A program made the position numbers and the translations under genes. This document shows, in pieces, positions 55,801 to 63,367 of a stretch of DNA of 64,000 bases; the stretch's first letter is position 1; each line of letters starts with the position of its first letter. This DNA is from Progne subis subis (Eukaryota; Chordata; Aves; Passeriformes; Hirundinidae). The stretch covers positions 2,542,001 through 2,606,000 of the forward strand of contig JAKJHU010000083.1 of assembly GCA_022316685.1 (NCBI GenBank), read 5' to 3'. The notes below the pieces were generated by a model. It did no database searches and was not told the origin of the DNA. It worked only from the letters and a program-made list of their open reading frames with translations.

Positions 55801-57739
55801 GACGTGACACTGAAAACTCAGCATCAGATCTGTGTGGCCATGCCCTTAGGGAGGCATGGCTAATCTCCCTGGTTTTCCTGCTCTTCTTGCTGTTGTGCAA
55901 GTATTTGACTTCTCTTTCTGTCCGGTGCAGGGATTTTGAAGAACCGCCTCCAGTACCCTCCAACCCTCCCGGGCTTGCCATCTGTTGGCAGAATGACCAA
56001 TGAGCTGACGTGGTACAAGACGTCCACACTGGGTCACAGGGCTGTCCCTGCTGCCTCCTATGGCAGGATCTACTCTGGGGTCGGCAGTCTGTCACAGCCA
56101 GCCAGCCGGTACTCATCCCGGGAGCAGCTTGACATATTGGTGAGAAGACAGATGTCCCGGGAGCAGCTGAGCAGGCACAACTCAGGAGAGTGCTTGGAAG
56201 CTGTGCCCAGTCGGCATGGGTCCAGAGAGGAGCTGGACACTATCCCCAGTGGGCATGGCTCTGCTGAACACCTGGAAAGTATCCCAAGCAGACATGCATC
56301 TAGGGAAAATGTGGATCTACTCGCTGCTAGGCCCAGTCAGAGAGATCATGGGAACACGCTGCCCCGGAGGCAGGGCTCCAGAGACTGCCTTGACACTTTA
56401 CCCTGCAGATTTGGATCAAGGGAGCAGCTAGACTGTGGGCCAGTAAGAGAAGTCTCTAGAGAGTGGCTAAACACAATGCCAATTAGGCAAGTGTCCAGAG
56501 ACCGAATAGACATGTTGCCAAGTCGAGATACTTCTCAAGAGCAATTGGATTTGCCTTCTAGAAAACAGCCTTCAAGGGACCTGCTGGCATCAGCTAGACA
56601 AGCTTCAAGGGAGCAGCTGGACTTCTTGTCCAGAAGATCTAATTCCAGAGAGCCTCTGGACACAGTGCCTAGCAGGCAGCCCTCGCAGGACAACCTGGGG
56701 AATCTCTCTCGGAGGCAGCTGTCTAGGGAAAGCCTAGCACCGCTATCAAGGAGACAGCATTCTAGGGAGAACCTGGAGACCATTCCCAGCCAACATCCTT
56801 CCACTGAACAGTTAGATATACTTTCTTCCATCCTTGCTTCTTTTAACTCCTCCATCCTATCTTCAGTGCAATCTTCCAGCACACCTTCAGGCCCCCAGAC
56901 CACCACCACACCCTCTGCCATGCAGACCTCAACGCCTTCTGCAGTGTGTCCCTCAACACCTCACTCTGCCACCTTCCACAGCATTTCAGAGCTGTCACCA
57001 GACTCAGAGTAAGTGTGTTCCTTCCTTCCTCAGCCAGATCTTGTTCAGCTGATCTTGTGGATTGTCCACCTGCCAATGCCTGGCTTCTTCCCAAAGGGGC
57101 TTAGTTTGGAGGGAGAGGGCTGTGTAAGGGTGAGCTCCCCAAGTGAGTGGCAGGTGTCTTCTGGTCCTGAATAGTGACTGGGCAGGGAGAAGCCTCAGGT
57201 GTCACAGTTCCAGATGTTTGTAGTGCAGCACAAGAAGAAGCCTCTGCGTATGTGAGTCTGTCCTCTCTGCCCAAGAGTGATGGCCCTTGCTTGTGGCCTG
57301 TGGGTACTCAGGGAAGATGCTCTGTGCAACTAGGCTGGCCTCCTGGCTGATCCCTTGGTCAGTGCTGGCTCTAAGTCCCTATGGATATATGCAAGGGCCA
57401 GGCTGGCTGGAGAGGAGGGAGCCCAAGTCCTAAGGAAGCCCTGCCTTCCCCAGCCACGTTTCTCCCCAGGCACCCTGTTCCAGTATGTCACTTCTTTCCC
57501 TCTAGCTCTGCTCCCTGTTGGTACTGCTCCTGCTCCACCCCACCCTATCCCTCCTTCCCTCAACCCTAATCTCAAGGACTCAGAGATAGTTGTTCCTGCC
57601 TTAACACAGGAGAGGTTTTCTGCCCTGTCCCCATCTGGCATAGCAGGGAAAGGATGCTGGAGCCCAGGAGAGATGCCGTGGTTTAACACTGTTTTTCTTT
57701 CCTCTGAGAAGAATAATGAGAAACGATGGCCATTCCTGA
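28718..57739 (+). CDS. CELSR3: CELSR3, complete 35-exon model, 3153 aa
   Basis: Cadherin EGF LAG seven-pass receptor 3 (flamingo family, adhesion GPCR) acts at the plasma membrane of neurons in axon guidance and planar polarity, with FZD3 as a known partner. Hand-joined exons total 9462 nt with every phase consistent, matching the 35 coding exons I recall for mammals. Order: signal peptide (about 25-44), RRGRR convertase-like site (108-112), nine cadherin repeats (about 123-961), membrane-distal EGF/laminin-G block, laminin-EGF, hormone-receptor motif, GAIN with a non-canonical GPS (about 2250-2307), seven membrane spans (about 2312-2560) and a ~590-residue tail with a 13-residue repeat. The start was chosen because CACCATGG is a strong context and a signal peptide follows. 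The pre-cadherin region is shorter than in mammals (about 120 against about 320 residues, from memory). One intron is GC-AG. Confidence 0.95.
31842..37349 (+). other. CELSR3 intron 1, 5.5 kb
   Basis: No coding signal. It holds a perfect two-copy 22-bp tandem repeat (32649-32692) and a GAGAG-type simple repeat around 35163-35182. The remainder is unremarkable. Confidence 0.8.
32649..32692. repeat. 22-bp tandem duplication
   Basis: Two exact adjacent copies of a 22-base unit starting GCAACCAGGG. Confidence 0.9.
37350..37982 (+). CDS. CELSR3: CELSR3 exon 2: flamingo box, EGF 1-2
   Basis: 633 nt between CCAACAG and GTGAGT. The conserved segment with [15 protein letters not shown] and [13 protein letters not shown] is followed by two EGF modules ([12 protein letters not shown] and [12 protein letters not shown]). 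Confidence 0.95.
37983..39516 (+). other. CELSR3 intron 2
   Basis: Non-coding. 38.70-38.83 kb is an AT-rich island with TAATTAA and ATTTGC-type cores inside GC-rich DNA and is a candidate regulatory element. Confidence 0.7.
39517..39739 (+). CDS. CELSR3: CELSR3 exon 3: EGF 3, start of laminin-G 1
   Basis: 223 nt between TTCTGCAG and GTGAGT. It encodes a six-Cys EGF ([12 protein letters not shown]) and then [19 protein letters not shown]. Confidence 0.95.
40120..40235 (+). CDS. CELSR3: CELSR3 exon 4: laminin-G 1
   Basis: 116 nt between GCTCCAG and GTACAC. It encodes [20 protein letters not shown] and following residues. Confidence 0.94.
40598..40686 (+). CDS. CELSR3: CELSR3 exon 5: laminin-G 1
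   Basis: 89 nt between TCCTCAG and GTACGT. It encodes a laminin-G core with [14 protein letters not shown]. Confidence 0.94.
40971..41004. repeat. 17-bp tandem duplication
   Basis: Two exact adjacent copies of CATTGCTAACACCTCTG. Confidence 0.9.
41120..41277 (+). CDS. CELSR3: CELSR3 exon 6: laminin-G 1
   Basis: 158 nt between CTTTCAG and GTGAGT. It encodes [20 protein letters not shown] and [20 protein letters not shown]. Confidence 0.95.
41466..41629 (+). CDS. CELSR3: CELSR3 exon 7: end of laminin-G 1
   Basis: 164 nt between CCTGCAG and GTACCA. It encodes [13 protein letters not shown] and [20 protein letters not shown]. Confidence 0.95.
42092..42217 (+). CDS. CELSR3: CELSR3 exon 8: EGF 4
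   Basis: 126 nt between CTCCAG and GTGAGT. It encodes [20 protein letters not shown] and then [12 protein letters not shown]. Confidence 0.95.
42382..42551 (+). CDS. CELSR3: CELSR3 exon 9: laminin-G 2
   Basis: 170 nt between TTTCCAG and GTATGG. It encodes [20 protein letters not shown] and following residues. Confidence 0.94.
42789..42974 (+). CDS. CELSR3: CELSR3 exon 10: laminin-G 2
   Basis: 186 nt between TTCTGCAG and GTAGGT, phase 0 at both ends. It encodes [13 protein letters not shown]. Confidence 0.94.
43117..43227 (+). CDS. CELSR3: CELSR3 exon 11: laminin-G 2
   Basis: 111 nt between TTCTGCAG and GTGAGT. It encodes [17 protein letters not shown] and GLRGCIQ. Confidence 0.94.
43490..43658 (+). 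CDS. CELSR3: CELSR3 exon 12: end of laminin-G 2, EGF 5
   Basis: 169 nt between CACTGCAG and GTAGGA. It encodes [20 protein letters not shown] and then CVCQP. Confidence 0.93.
43904..44045 (+). CDS. CELSR3: CELSR3 exon 13: EGF 6
   Basis: 142 nt between CCTCAG and GTGAGA. It encodes [20 protein letters not shown] and [14 protein letters not shown]. Confidence 0.94.
44219..44339 (+). CDS. CELSR3: CELSR3 exon 14: Cys-rich, laminin-EGF start
   Basis: 121 nt between CTCTCTAG and GTGAGG. It encodes [20 protein letters not shown] and TNGQCHCK. Confidence 0.95.
44651..44834 (+). CDS. CELSR3: CELSR3 exon 15: laminin-EGF
   Basis: 184 nt between CTCCCAG and GTGAGT. It encodes [16 protein letters not shown] and [16 protein letters not shown]. 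Confidence 0.95.
44921..45022 (+). CDS. CELSR3: CELSR3 exon 16: hormone-receptor motif
   Basis: 102 nt between TCCACAG and GTGAGT. It encodes [20 protein letters not shown]. Confidence 0.95.
45023..47263 (+). other. CELSR3 intron 16, 2.2 kb
   Basis: Non-coding. 46.50-46.62 kb is an AT-richer stretch with TGTGGTTT (RUNX-like) in GC-rich surroundings. No gene is present. Confidence 0.7.
47264..47358 (+). CDS. CELSR3: CELSR3 exon 17: hormone-receptor motif end
   Basis: 95 nt between GTTTTAG and GTAATC. It encodes [20 protein letters not shown]. Confidence 0.95.
48078..48287 (+). CDS. CELSR3: CELSR3 exon 18: GAIN domain
   Basis: 210 nt between TGACAG and GTGAGT. It encodes [20 protein letters not shown] and [14 protein letters not shown]. 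Confidence 0.95.
48727..48910 (+). CDS. CELSR3: CELSR3 exon 19: GAIN domain
   Basis: 184 nt between CCTTTAG and GTGAGT. It encodes [15 protein letters not shown] and [14 protein letters not shown]. Confidence 0.94.
49378..49527 (+). CDS. CELSR3: CELSR3 exon 20: GAIN domain
   Basis: 150 nt between TCCACAG and GTGAGC. It encodes [20 protein letters not shown] and [16 protein letters not shown]. Confidence 0.95.
49589..49660 (+). repeat. CR1-like retrotransposon tail fragment
   Basis: AATCATAGAAAGGTTTGGGT and the following bases have the typical wording of avian CR1 3' ends. It lies in a CELSR3 intron. Confidence 0.75.
49850..50018 (+). CDS. CELSR3: CELSR3 exon 21: GAIN domain
   Basis: 169 nt between CCCACAG and GTACAT. 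It encodes a variable acidic stretch and then [20 protein letters not shown]. An AG 14 bases earlier would break the phase. Confidence 0.9.
50270..50437 (+). CDS. CELSR3: CELSR3 exon 22: GAIN domain
   Basis: 168 nt between CTTGCAG and GTGAGT. It encodes [20 protein letters not shown] and CVQWNHSSL. Confidence 0.94.
50583..50700 (+). repeat. CR1-like retrotransposon tail fragment
   Basis: GGAGTCCAACCATTAACCCA and AGCACTGCCAAGTCCACCAC match the wording of CR1 tails. It is intronic in CELSR3. Confidence 0.75.
50849..50975 (+). CDS. CELSR3: CELSR3 exon 23: GPS motif
   Basis: 127 nt between GCTGTAG and GTAACC. It encodes [14 protein letters not shown] and [15 protein letters not shown]. The GPS has FGT where cleavable receptors have HL followed by T or S, so self-cleavage is unlikely. 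Confidence 0.95.
51165..51371 (+). CDS. CELSR3: CELSR3 exon 24: membrane spans 1-2
   Basis: 207 nt, phase 0 at both ends. The donor is CAG followed by GTCTGT, weaker than consensus. It encodes span 1 ([20 protein letters not shown]) and span 2 ([20 protein letters not shown]). Confidence 0.93.
51479..51653 (+). CDS. CELSR3: CELSR3 exon 25: membrane spans 3-4
   Basis: 175 nt between CTCCTCAG and GTAAGA. It encodes [20 protein letters not shown] and [14 protein letters not shown]. Confidence 0.95.
52168..52280 (+). CDS. CELSR3: CELSR3 exon 26: loop 2 and span 5
   Basis: 113 nt between CTTGCAG and GTAAAA. It encodes [20 protein letters not shown] and [12 protein letters not shown]. Confidence 0.95.
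52575..52654 (+). CDS. CELSR3: CELSR3 exon 27: span 5 end, loop 3
   Basis: 80 nt between TTTCAG and GTGAGT. It encodes [20 protein letters not shown] and following residues. Confidence 0.93.
53271..53397 (+). CDS. CELSR3: CELSR3 exon 28: spans 6-7
   Basis: 127 nt between CTCCAG and GTAACT. It encodes [20 protein letters not shown] and [12 protein letters not shown]. Confidence 0.95.
54021..54134 (+). CDS. CELSR3: CELSR3 exon 29: span 7, proximal tail
   Basis: 114 nt between CCCACAG and GTGGGC. It encodes [20 protein letters not shown] and following residues. Confidence 0.94.
54269..54405 (+). CDS. CELSR3: CELSR3 exon 30: tail
   Basis: 137 nt between TCCCCAG and GTAGGG. It encodes [20 protein letters not shown]. 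Confidence 0.94.
54498..54604 (+). CDS. CELSR3: CELSR3 exon 31: tail
   Basis: 107 nt between CTTTCAG and GTAAGG. It encodes [20 protein letters not shown]. Confidence 0.94.
55236..55409 (+). CDS. CELSR3: CELSR3 exon 32: acidic/serine tail, GC donor
   Basis: 174 nt. Acceptor CTTACAG; the donor is GC in the context AAAG followed by GCAAGT, the usual strong form of GC donors. It encodes [20 protein letters not shown]. Confidence 0.9.
55551..55751 (+). CDS. CELSR3: CELSR3 exon 33: tail
   Basis: 201 nt between TCATCAG and GTAATA. It encodes [20 protein letters not shown] and [19 protein letters not shown]. Confidence 0.94.
55931..57008 (+). CDS. CELSR3: CELSR3 exon 34: tail with 13-residue repeats
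   Basis: 1078 nt. It encodes [10 protein letters not shown] and [20 protein letters not shown], then about 17 SREQLDxxPSRxx-type units, then [20 protein letters not shown] and a Thr/Ser/Pro stretch to ISELSPDSE. The donor GTAAGT at 57009 splits the last Glu codon and contains TAA, so an unspliced transcript stops at once. Confidence 0.93.
56116..56829 (+). repeat. CELSR3: 39-bp degenerate coding tandem repeat (about 17 units)
   Basis: Units such as [52 protein letters not shown] and [13 protein letters not shown] recur every 13 residues, a few with small insertions or losses. The DNA copies have diverged from each other while the protein motif is kept. Confidence 0.85.
57712..57739 (+). CDS. 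CELSR3: CELSR3 exon 35: last nine codons and stop
   Basis: After a T-rich tract the acceptor GAGAAG ends at 57711. Coding continues (split Glu)[11 protein letters not shown], the same length as and similar to the mammalian CELSR3 end I recall (…GHS). A second AG three bases upstream (57707-57708) would add one Arg. An alternative downstream acceptor near 57760 gives a dissimilar tail and was not chosen. Confidence 0.8.
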
Positions 57740-58530
57740 GGGGCCGAAACTGTCCACAGGAGAGATGGAAGAAGCAGGGCCCTTCGCCAGGCACTGCCAG
57801 CTGAGGTTTGGTATCCCCGTGGAGCAGGGGCCAGAACTGATGGTTGTCAGAGGCCCAAAACCAGCCGTGCTTTCCCCTGACCTGTGGGCTGAGGGGCCAG
57901 CAGCTCACAGCACCCACTGCTAGGAGCCTCCAGGCTCTCAGCTGCCACCATGCTGTCTGTCACCTGCCTGGTGTGACAGGCAGTACTGGGCGAAGGTGGC
58001 CTCTCCGACCTCCTGGGGCCAAGCTCTTTCTCTGCAAGCTGTTTGTATGTGGGGTGTGCCTGTGTGTGTGTGAAGGGTGGGTAGTGGCAGGGGGGCAGAA
58101 ATGGAGCCTAGAATATGGGGAGGGTTTTCTATCCTTTTGTATCTTTGTAATCAGAGAGAAGAGAAATTTCTATGGTTATTTTTACGGATGGTCTGTTCCC
58201 AGGACCTGGAGCATTTGTTTCACCAACAGCCACTTGCCAGTTTCCCTGGGCTACTAAAACTACAGTCCCAGTGGACTGGAGAAACAGTGCCAGGTACTCC
58301 TTAAGGCTTTGCTGGCACCGCTTTGTCCCATCTCCACTGCAGAGCAGCTGGCCCACTTCCCCCTGCCCCACCCTCCCACTGTGCAGCTCCAAATGTCTGT
58401 GCCACCTTCCTGCCTGGTGTCCTGAAACTATACTTCTCTCTAGCCACCCCCAGCTCTTGCTAGCTCAGTTATTCAGGGGTTTTAGGGAAATATATTTCAG
58501 AGAGACAGAATAAAGATTTCAAAAGAGTGG
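57740..58530 (+). other. CELSR3: CELSR3 3' untranslated region
   Basis: Non-coding from the TGA to an AATAAA at 58509-58514. The end is inferred from that hexamer. Confidence 0.65.
58509..58514 (+). promoter_or_regulatory. Poly(A) signal AATAAA of CELSR3
   Basis: First canonical hexamer, about 770 bases after the CELSR3 stop. Confidence 0.6.
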
Positions 58531-58544
58531 CTCTCACCCCCAGC

Positions 58545-58790
58545 TTCTGTCCAAGCTTTATTCTCGATATGATGTTCCAGGAGGCCGAGGAGAGAGAGCA
58601 AACCAGGAAGAAACAGGGGTATATCTAGTTTTGGGCCAAGGAAAGATATTGGCCCTGAGCCAATAGGGTCAGGAGTAGGTATGATAGGGAAAAAGGGTTA
58701 AACTACATAGCACAAGCTTCAGGGGGATTCTGAGGGGAAAAAACATTCCTCAGAGGAACACAACAGTGTCCCTCCGCTCCCTGCAGCCAG
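58545..58790 (-). mobile_element. Possible solo LTR fragment
   Basis: Read on the minus strand, this has ATTGG boxes, a GATATA motif, a pyrimidine-rich stretch and GAGAATAAAGCTTGG, an arrangement like U3-R of an avian LTR. It bears no similarity to the LTRs at 11-15 kb. Ends are uncertain. Confidence 0.35.
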
Positions 58791-60034
58791 GCTTCCCTCT
58801 GCCCTGCCATGGGACCACCCCTTGTAGCTGCCCCTGTCTGTGAGCTGGGCCTGTGTGCCAGTGAGAGCACATGTGAATGGGGCAGCAAATACGACACTCA
58901 GAACCTGCTGGGAAGGAGACAAGCTCTGCTGTGCAGTTCTGTCCTGTACCAGGATCTCGTCAGTGCTGGTTTCCTCAACTCAGCAAGTGAGCAGTGTGTT
59001 TTTACCCACTGTGTGTTGTGCTCTTTAACCTGCATGTTACAGAACAAACCTCTGTTGGTTTGTGGGTCTGGTAAAGGAGCTGGATGACCCTTGCCCTGCT
59101 TAGCAGCAGGCTTGGCTTTTCCTGGAGCCAGTCCTAACTCTGCAGAGGACTAACGTCCACAGGAATATGATGTGGCTCCAGTTTCAGGGTCCACCATTGC
59201 CCACAAAAGTTGTATCTAGGTGGTTCCCTGGGGGCTCTGTGTACACCTGCTTTCTCCTGAGTAGCAGAGGATTGCAGCTCAGAGTGGCCTGAATTTTGGG
59301 AGATGAACAGCACTTTGCCCTCTCTGGAAATTCAGGCTACCTAGATGGTGTCTCTGCTCAGGCTGGGGCCTGACCCCTGGTTGTGCTGTGAGATGACACT
59401 CCTCTGTGCCTACCCCAGCCTCAGGCAAGGGCATTTGGCTCAGCTGGGCCAGCATGTTCCCTTTCACCCCCATGGTGTTCTCGGGGCTGCATGACCATGT
59501 GCTCTTTACTGCCTTACTACCATACTGCAGTGGCATCTTACTGTAGCCCAGCCTGACATTTACAGGAGAGGACTCGTGCTGCCATCCTCATGCCTCTAGG
59601 GAGGCCAAGGCCTCTTGGCTGCCTCCCCGAGTCAGTGGGGAGAGTACAGAGGGAACAGAAGGGCTGGTGATCTGGGTTGCTCTGGGTCCCCAGCACAGCC
59701 CTGATGAGGTAGGCTCACTGTCATTCTTTTCCCAGGGATGAGGAGGGAAAGGCCTGCTGACATGTTTACATGCCATTTGGGACCAGTGTGCAGAGGGAAA
59801 GCCCGCTGGCCCCACATGCTGGGAACAGCCAGGCACCTCCATGCTGCCCATCTTTGCCTTTGGAAACAAGCTCGTTTACAAATTTTTCTCCAGCTGTGCA
59901 GTGCCAGCACCAGAGTCCTGGGATCCTGTCCCTGCTGCGCTGTAGGGCCCATGTTTCTGCCAAGTTGGGCATGGGGCTCTTTATGCTGCTGCCAAATGGA
60001 GAGCAAGTGTCAAGTGCCAAAAAGAAAAAAGCAG

Positions 60035-60076
60035 CAGAGCTGGTGGCCATCCCTGCAGAGCTGGTGGCCGTCCCTG
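60035..60076. repeat. 21-bp tandem duplication
   Basis: Two adjacent copies of a 21-base unit starting CAGAGCTGGTGGCC, with one mismatch and a third partial copy. Confidence 0.85.
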
Positions 60077-60326
60077 CCGAGCTGGGCCAGTCAAGAAGCA
60101 GGAATCTGCTTCTTGCAGACCAGTCTGCAGCTTGGTCCCTGATTGTAGTGCTGTGACCTGGGCTCTGGGGAGCATCCTCCTTGAGTTTGGATATTTTCTT
60201 TTGGGGGATTTGGTCTGCGGTTTTTTTTTCCTTTCTCTTTCTCCTGACTGTTGGCAGGGAGTGGGGAGATGCCCACACCCCCCTATTGGCTGTGTAAAAG
60301 TGTAAAATGGAAGTGCCAGATTTGGA

Positions 60327-60332
60327 AATAAA
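60327..60332 (+). promoter_or_regulatory. Orphan poly(A) signal AATAAA
   Basis: AATAAA in an AT-rich context 1.8 kb past the CELSR3 signal, with no gene assigned. It could be a distal CELSR3 end or a non-coding transcript end. Confidence 0.3.
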
Positions 60333-63239
60333 AGTCTATAAAATGGTGCTGGCCTCTGTGCTGTCTCTCCCTCTGCTGGGGATCCATGGCTGGGGCTATG
60401 GATGCAGCACCTGAGGTCATGTTGGGAGGGGACTTGGGCAGGAGTTCACAGCCAATTCCTAGGCTGCCTGGGAGTCACTGTGGCCTGGGGCAAGGTGACC
60501 AGGGGATGGGGACTTCATGTGAAGTGATTGAACTGCCTTGTGAACCACCCAGAGATGGGATTGGCTGTGGGGGTGTGCAGTGGCTCCAGGCCTGGCTGGC
60601 AGGGCAGCAATGCCACAGTGGCTGTGGTGAGCTGTGGGGCTTATGCCTGGCAGCTGCCAGCACCCCCAGCCTGATCTAGGATAAGGGGGGAAGATCCATT
60701 TTCCAAAGGCTGCATGACCTCAGCAGAGTCAAGCTGGTTGCCAGCAAGAAGGAAGTGTGGGGAGGGGAGGCTGAGCATGATCCTGGTGCCCTCCATTCCT
60801 CCCCTTTTGTTGAAGAGGAGATAGCAGGTGAGCAAAGGGCAGCACTGATCCACAGCGCCCTGAGCAAAGGTCACCATCAGTTGTTGCCCTTCTGTCCCTT
60901 ACAGGCTCTCTCACCTGAGCTGCTGGGGGCTGAGTTCAGGGTGGCCTTCAGGAATGGCGCTGGCAGTGGCAGGAGCTGTGGTCCTGTCCTGCAGCTCTTC
61001 CAGAGGCTGGCTGGGGGGTGAGGGCCCAGGAGAGCTGGTGGGGTCCTGGAGTGGCGAGGAGGGGCCACAGGCAGAGTGACCAGACTGGAGTGCAGGTGGA
61101 GGGCTGGAGGCTGGAGTACAGGAAGGAATAGCATGGGCAGGGATAGGGAGCAGTGATAAGGAGGCAATAAATGACACAGGGTGATATTTGCTTCCAAGCA
61201 GGAGCCCTGTTACAGCTTCTCATTCCATGCTGGAGGAATGAATGATGGGTAGTGGATAAATGAGGCAGCAGTGGTATGTGGGTGCCTGTGTTGGACTGAT
61301 GGGCATGAGCGTGGAGAGGGAGGGCCAGGGATGGGTTGAGGGAAGAGGTTTAACCTTACTGAAAGCTGTGGGACCTGGGTTGTGTTCACCACAGAGAGCC
61401 AAGGTGGCCACAGGCTGCCCCCACCAGGCACCAGGGATGGAGACAAGTTGCTCCAACTCCAGAGACTGTGATCCTGGATGTCACTACTCCTGCTACTTCT
61501 CAATCTCATCCCACCATGCAGAGGATCCAGGATTCTCTAATGCCTGGCCCTGCCCACTGCCTTCACACCACACCTTGCTACCAGTCAGACATTTGAGCAT
61601 GGATTCTGCTGCCGTGTCCCCATGGGCCTGGGCCAAACGTGACTCAGAAATTCCCTGCAACCAGTTCTAGGTTGTGATAAAGCCCAGGGAAGTATGATGG
61701 GTTCAGTGGGTCTATAGTGCCCGCAGGGGACCTTTGGAACAAGATAACAGCTGGGTCTGTGTGAATTGTGTGAGACCAGGGTAGTCCACAGAGCATAGCA
61801 CACCTGTTTCCAGCAGGTAAGCAAGGGTCTGGGGAAAATACCCTGGATGCCATGACCAGAGGCTGTGGGTAACCCTCCTTGTCCTGGTCACAACTCCTGC
61901 TACAGGACATAGGTTGGGGAGCGGACATCCATGGGAGCTGTGGGGGCACAGCAGTGGCCTGGGGAGGTAGCTCTTGGCAGGAGATTGGCACCAGGTTGTA
62001 CCCAGTGGCAAGAAGCCTCCTGTCTTGCACATGGCATGGGTGGTCGGGCATGGCAGCATCCTGGATATGGCTGGAGACCAGGAGCTGTCTGTAGTAGACA
62101 GTTCCCAGAATGGGATGGCTCTGGGCTGGGTCTGCCATAGCTGGGGAACCCAACACACCAGGGCACCAAGGGGAGCACGGTGGGTGCTATGCATCTATGG
62201 GGCTGGGAAAGCAGGTCAGCTTCTTGGCAGCGGAGGAGGAAGGGCAGGAGGCAGTGAACAGTGTCTCAAAGATCACTGGCTGGTTTTAATAAATAGGAGG
62301 AAGTAGAGCATGCACCTGACTGATGGCTCCTGACCAGTTTGAGCACAGCAGGCTGGGGCTAAGACAGGGACTCAGGCTAGCACAGCCCCAGGCACCTGGG
62401 AAGGGGATTGTGGGTCTGTTTGCATGAGAGGATCGTGCATCGAGCTGCAAGCGGATGGGCACCTTAAGACTGAGCAGGCCACCAGCTGAGTGGGCTTGAT
62501 GGTGCAGCTGTCAGAGTGAGCCCTGAGTAAGGACAAGCTGTGGATTCGTACAGGGATTCCTCAGTCTCACCATCCTAGCCCTGTGAAGCGTGAGACTTCA
62601 GCCCAGCCCAGCTCCTCTGCTCTCAGGCTCATCCTGTTCTGCACTGCAGGGGTAAAGGGAAGGCACTGTTGGAAGGATGGTGAGCTGTGACATTTGCCGG
62701 GGTTTCACATTCCTGCTCCCTTCATGTGTAAAGGGACAAAGTGCAGATGGGGCTGTGGAATGGCTGGGGCTCTGTTCAGCAGCTGTGCTGGCTCACTGCC
62801 TTGCCTTGCTGCAGTACACAGAGGGGAAGGTGGTTGGCACTGAGGTGGGTCCTGCATGGGCAGGTGGAGGGGGAACCCTGCCAAGGCAGCTCTGCTGGCA
62901 GACCCCACCTGTGCATTCCAGTGGGGTGGATGGGGCTGCTGTGGAGCAGGAGTGGGCAGCACTGATTGCCGAAGCCTCAGTTCCCTCCCTGCCCACCTGC
63001 TGACTGCCTACTGCTCTCCATTTTGAGCCACTGCTGCTGTTTCAGGACTCCCAAAACTTGGCTTGTGGCTATCCTCCAGGCTATTCCTGCCCACCTGGCC
63101 AGGATGGTATGGTCCCATGGGCCAGTGGAGTTGGAGCTTCAGGGTAGGTGAGGTGCTGGCTGCCCATGGCCGTGGGTATGTGGCTGAGCTGTCCCTTGTG
63201 TCCTTGCAGTGAATTGGCATTCCAGAGAGCCAGGTGGTC

Positions 63240-63367
63240 ATGGCAGCAGAGATGGCACTGAGCCACCAAGCGCCCCGCGACGTGTTGAGTGAGGCTGAAC
63301 TGGAGGAGATGGCACAGAGGAAACCTCCCACCAAGCCCTCTCTGCGTGGCTGTCTCCGCAAGACCAG
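63240..63367 (+). CDS. SLC26A6: SLC26A6 coding exon 1
   Basis: The exon begins at 63210 after TTGCAG and is non-coding to 63239. It encodes a charged N-terminal cytoplasmic stretch ending GCLRKTR before GTAAGA. The N-terminus is poorly conserved in the family, so the start is less certain. Confidence 0.78.

Larger units (their letters stand above)
47359..57711 (+). other. CELSR3 3' introns
   Basis: Introns between exons 17 and 35 (largest 47359-48077, 52655-53270, 53398-54020, 54605-55235, 57009-57711). Besides the CR1 scraps, nothing is recognised. Intron 55410-55550 is 141 nt and open in frame. Confidence 0.75.
58531..63209. other. Intergenic region CELSR3–SLC26A6
   Basis: No gene is recognised. 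It contains a possible LTR fragment, a two-copy 21-bp repeat and an isolated AATAAA. Any SLC26A6 untranslated first exon should lie in its 3' part but cannot be placed. Confidence 0.6.

Noticed and set aside
55157..55807. A single uninterrupted exon 55157-55807 in CELSR3
   Set aside because: The frame is open, but the stretch 55410-55550 has no counterpart in the family and is bounded by a strong GC donor and a CAG acceptor, so it is better read as an intron that may be retained.
57355..57804. 149-codon plus-strand ORF ending RWKKQGPSPGTAS as a possible CELSR3 last exon
   Set aside because: The CAG acceptor near 57760 fits the phase, but the alternative at 57711 gives an end matching the mammalian length and GHS terminus.
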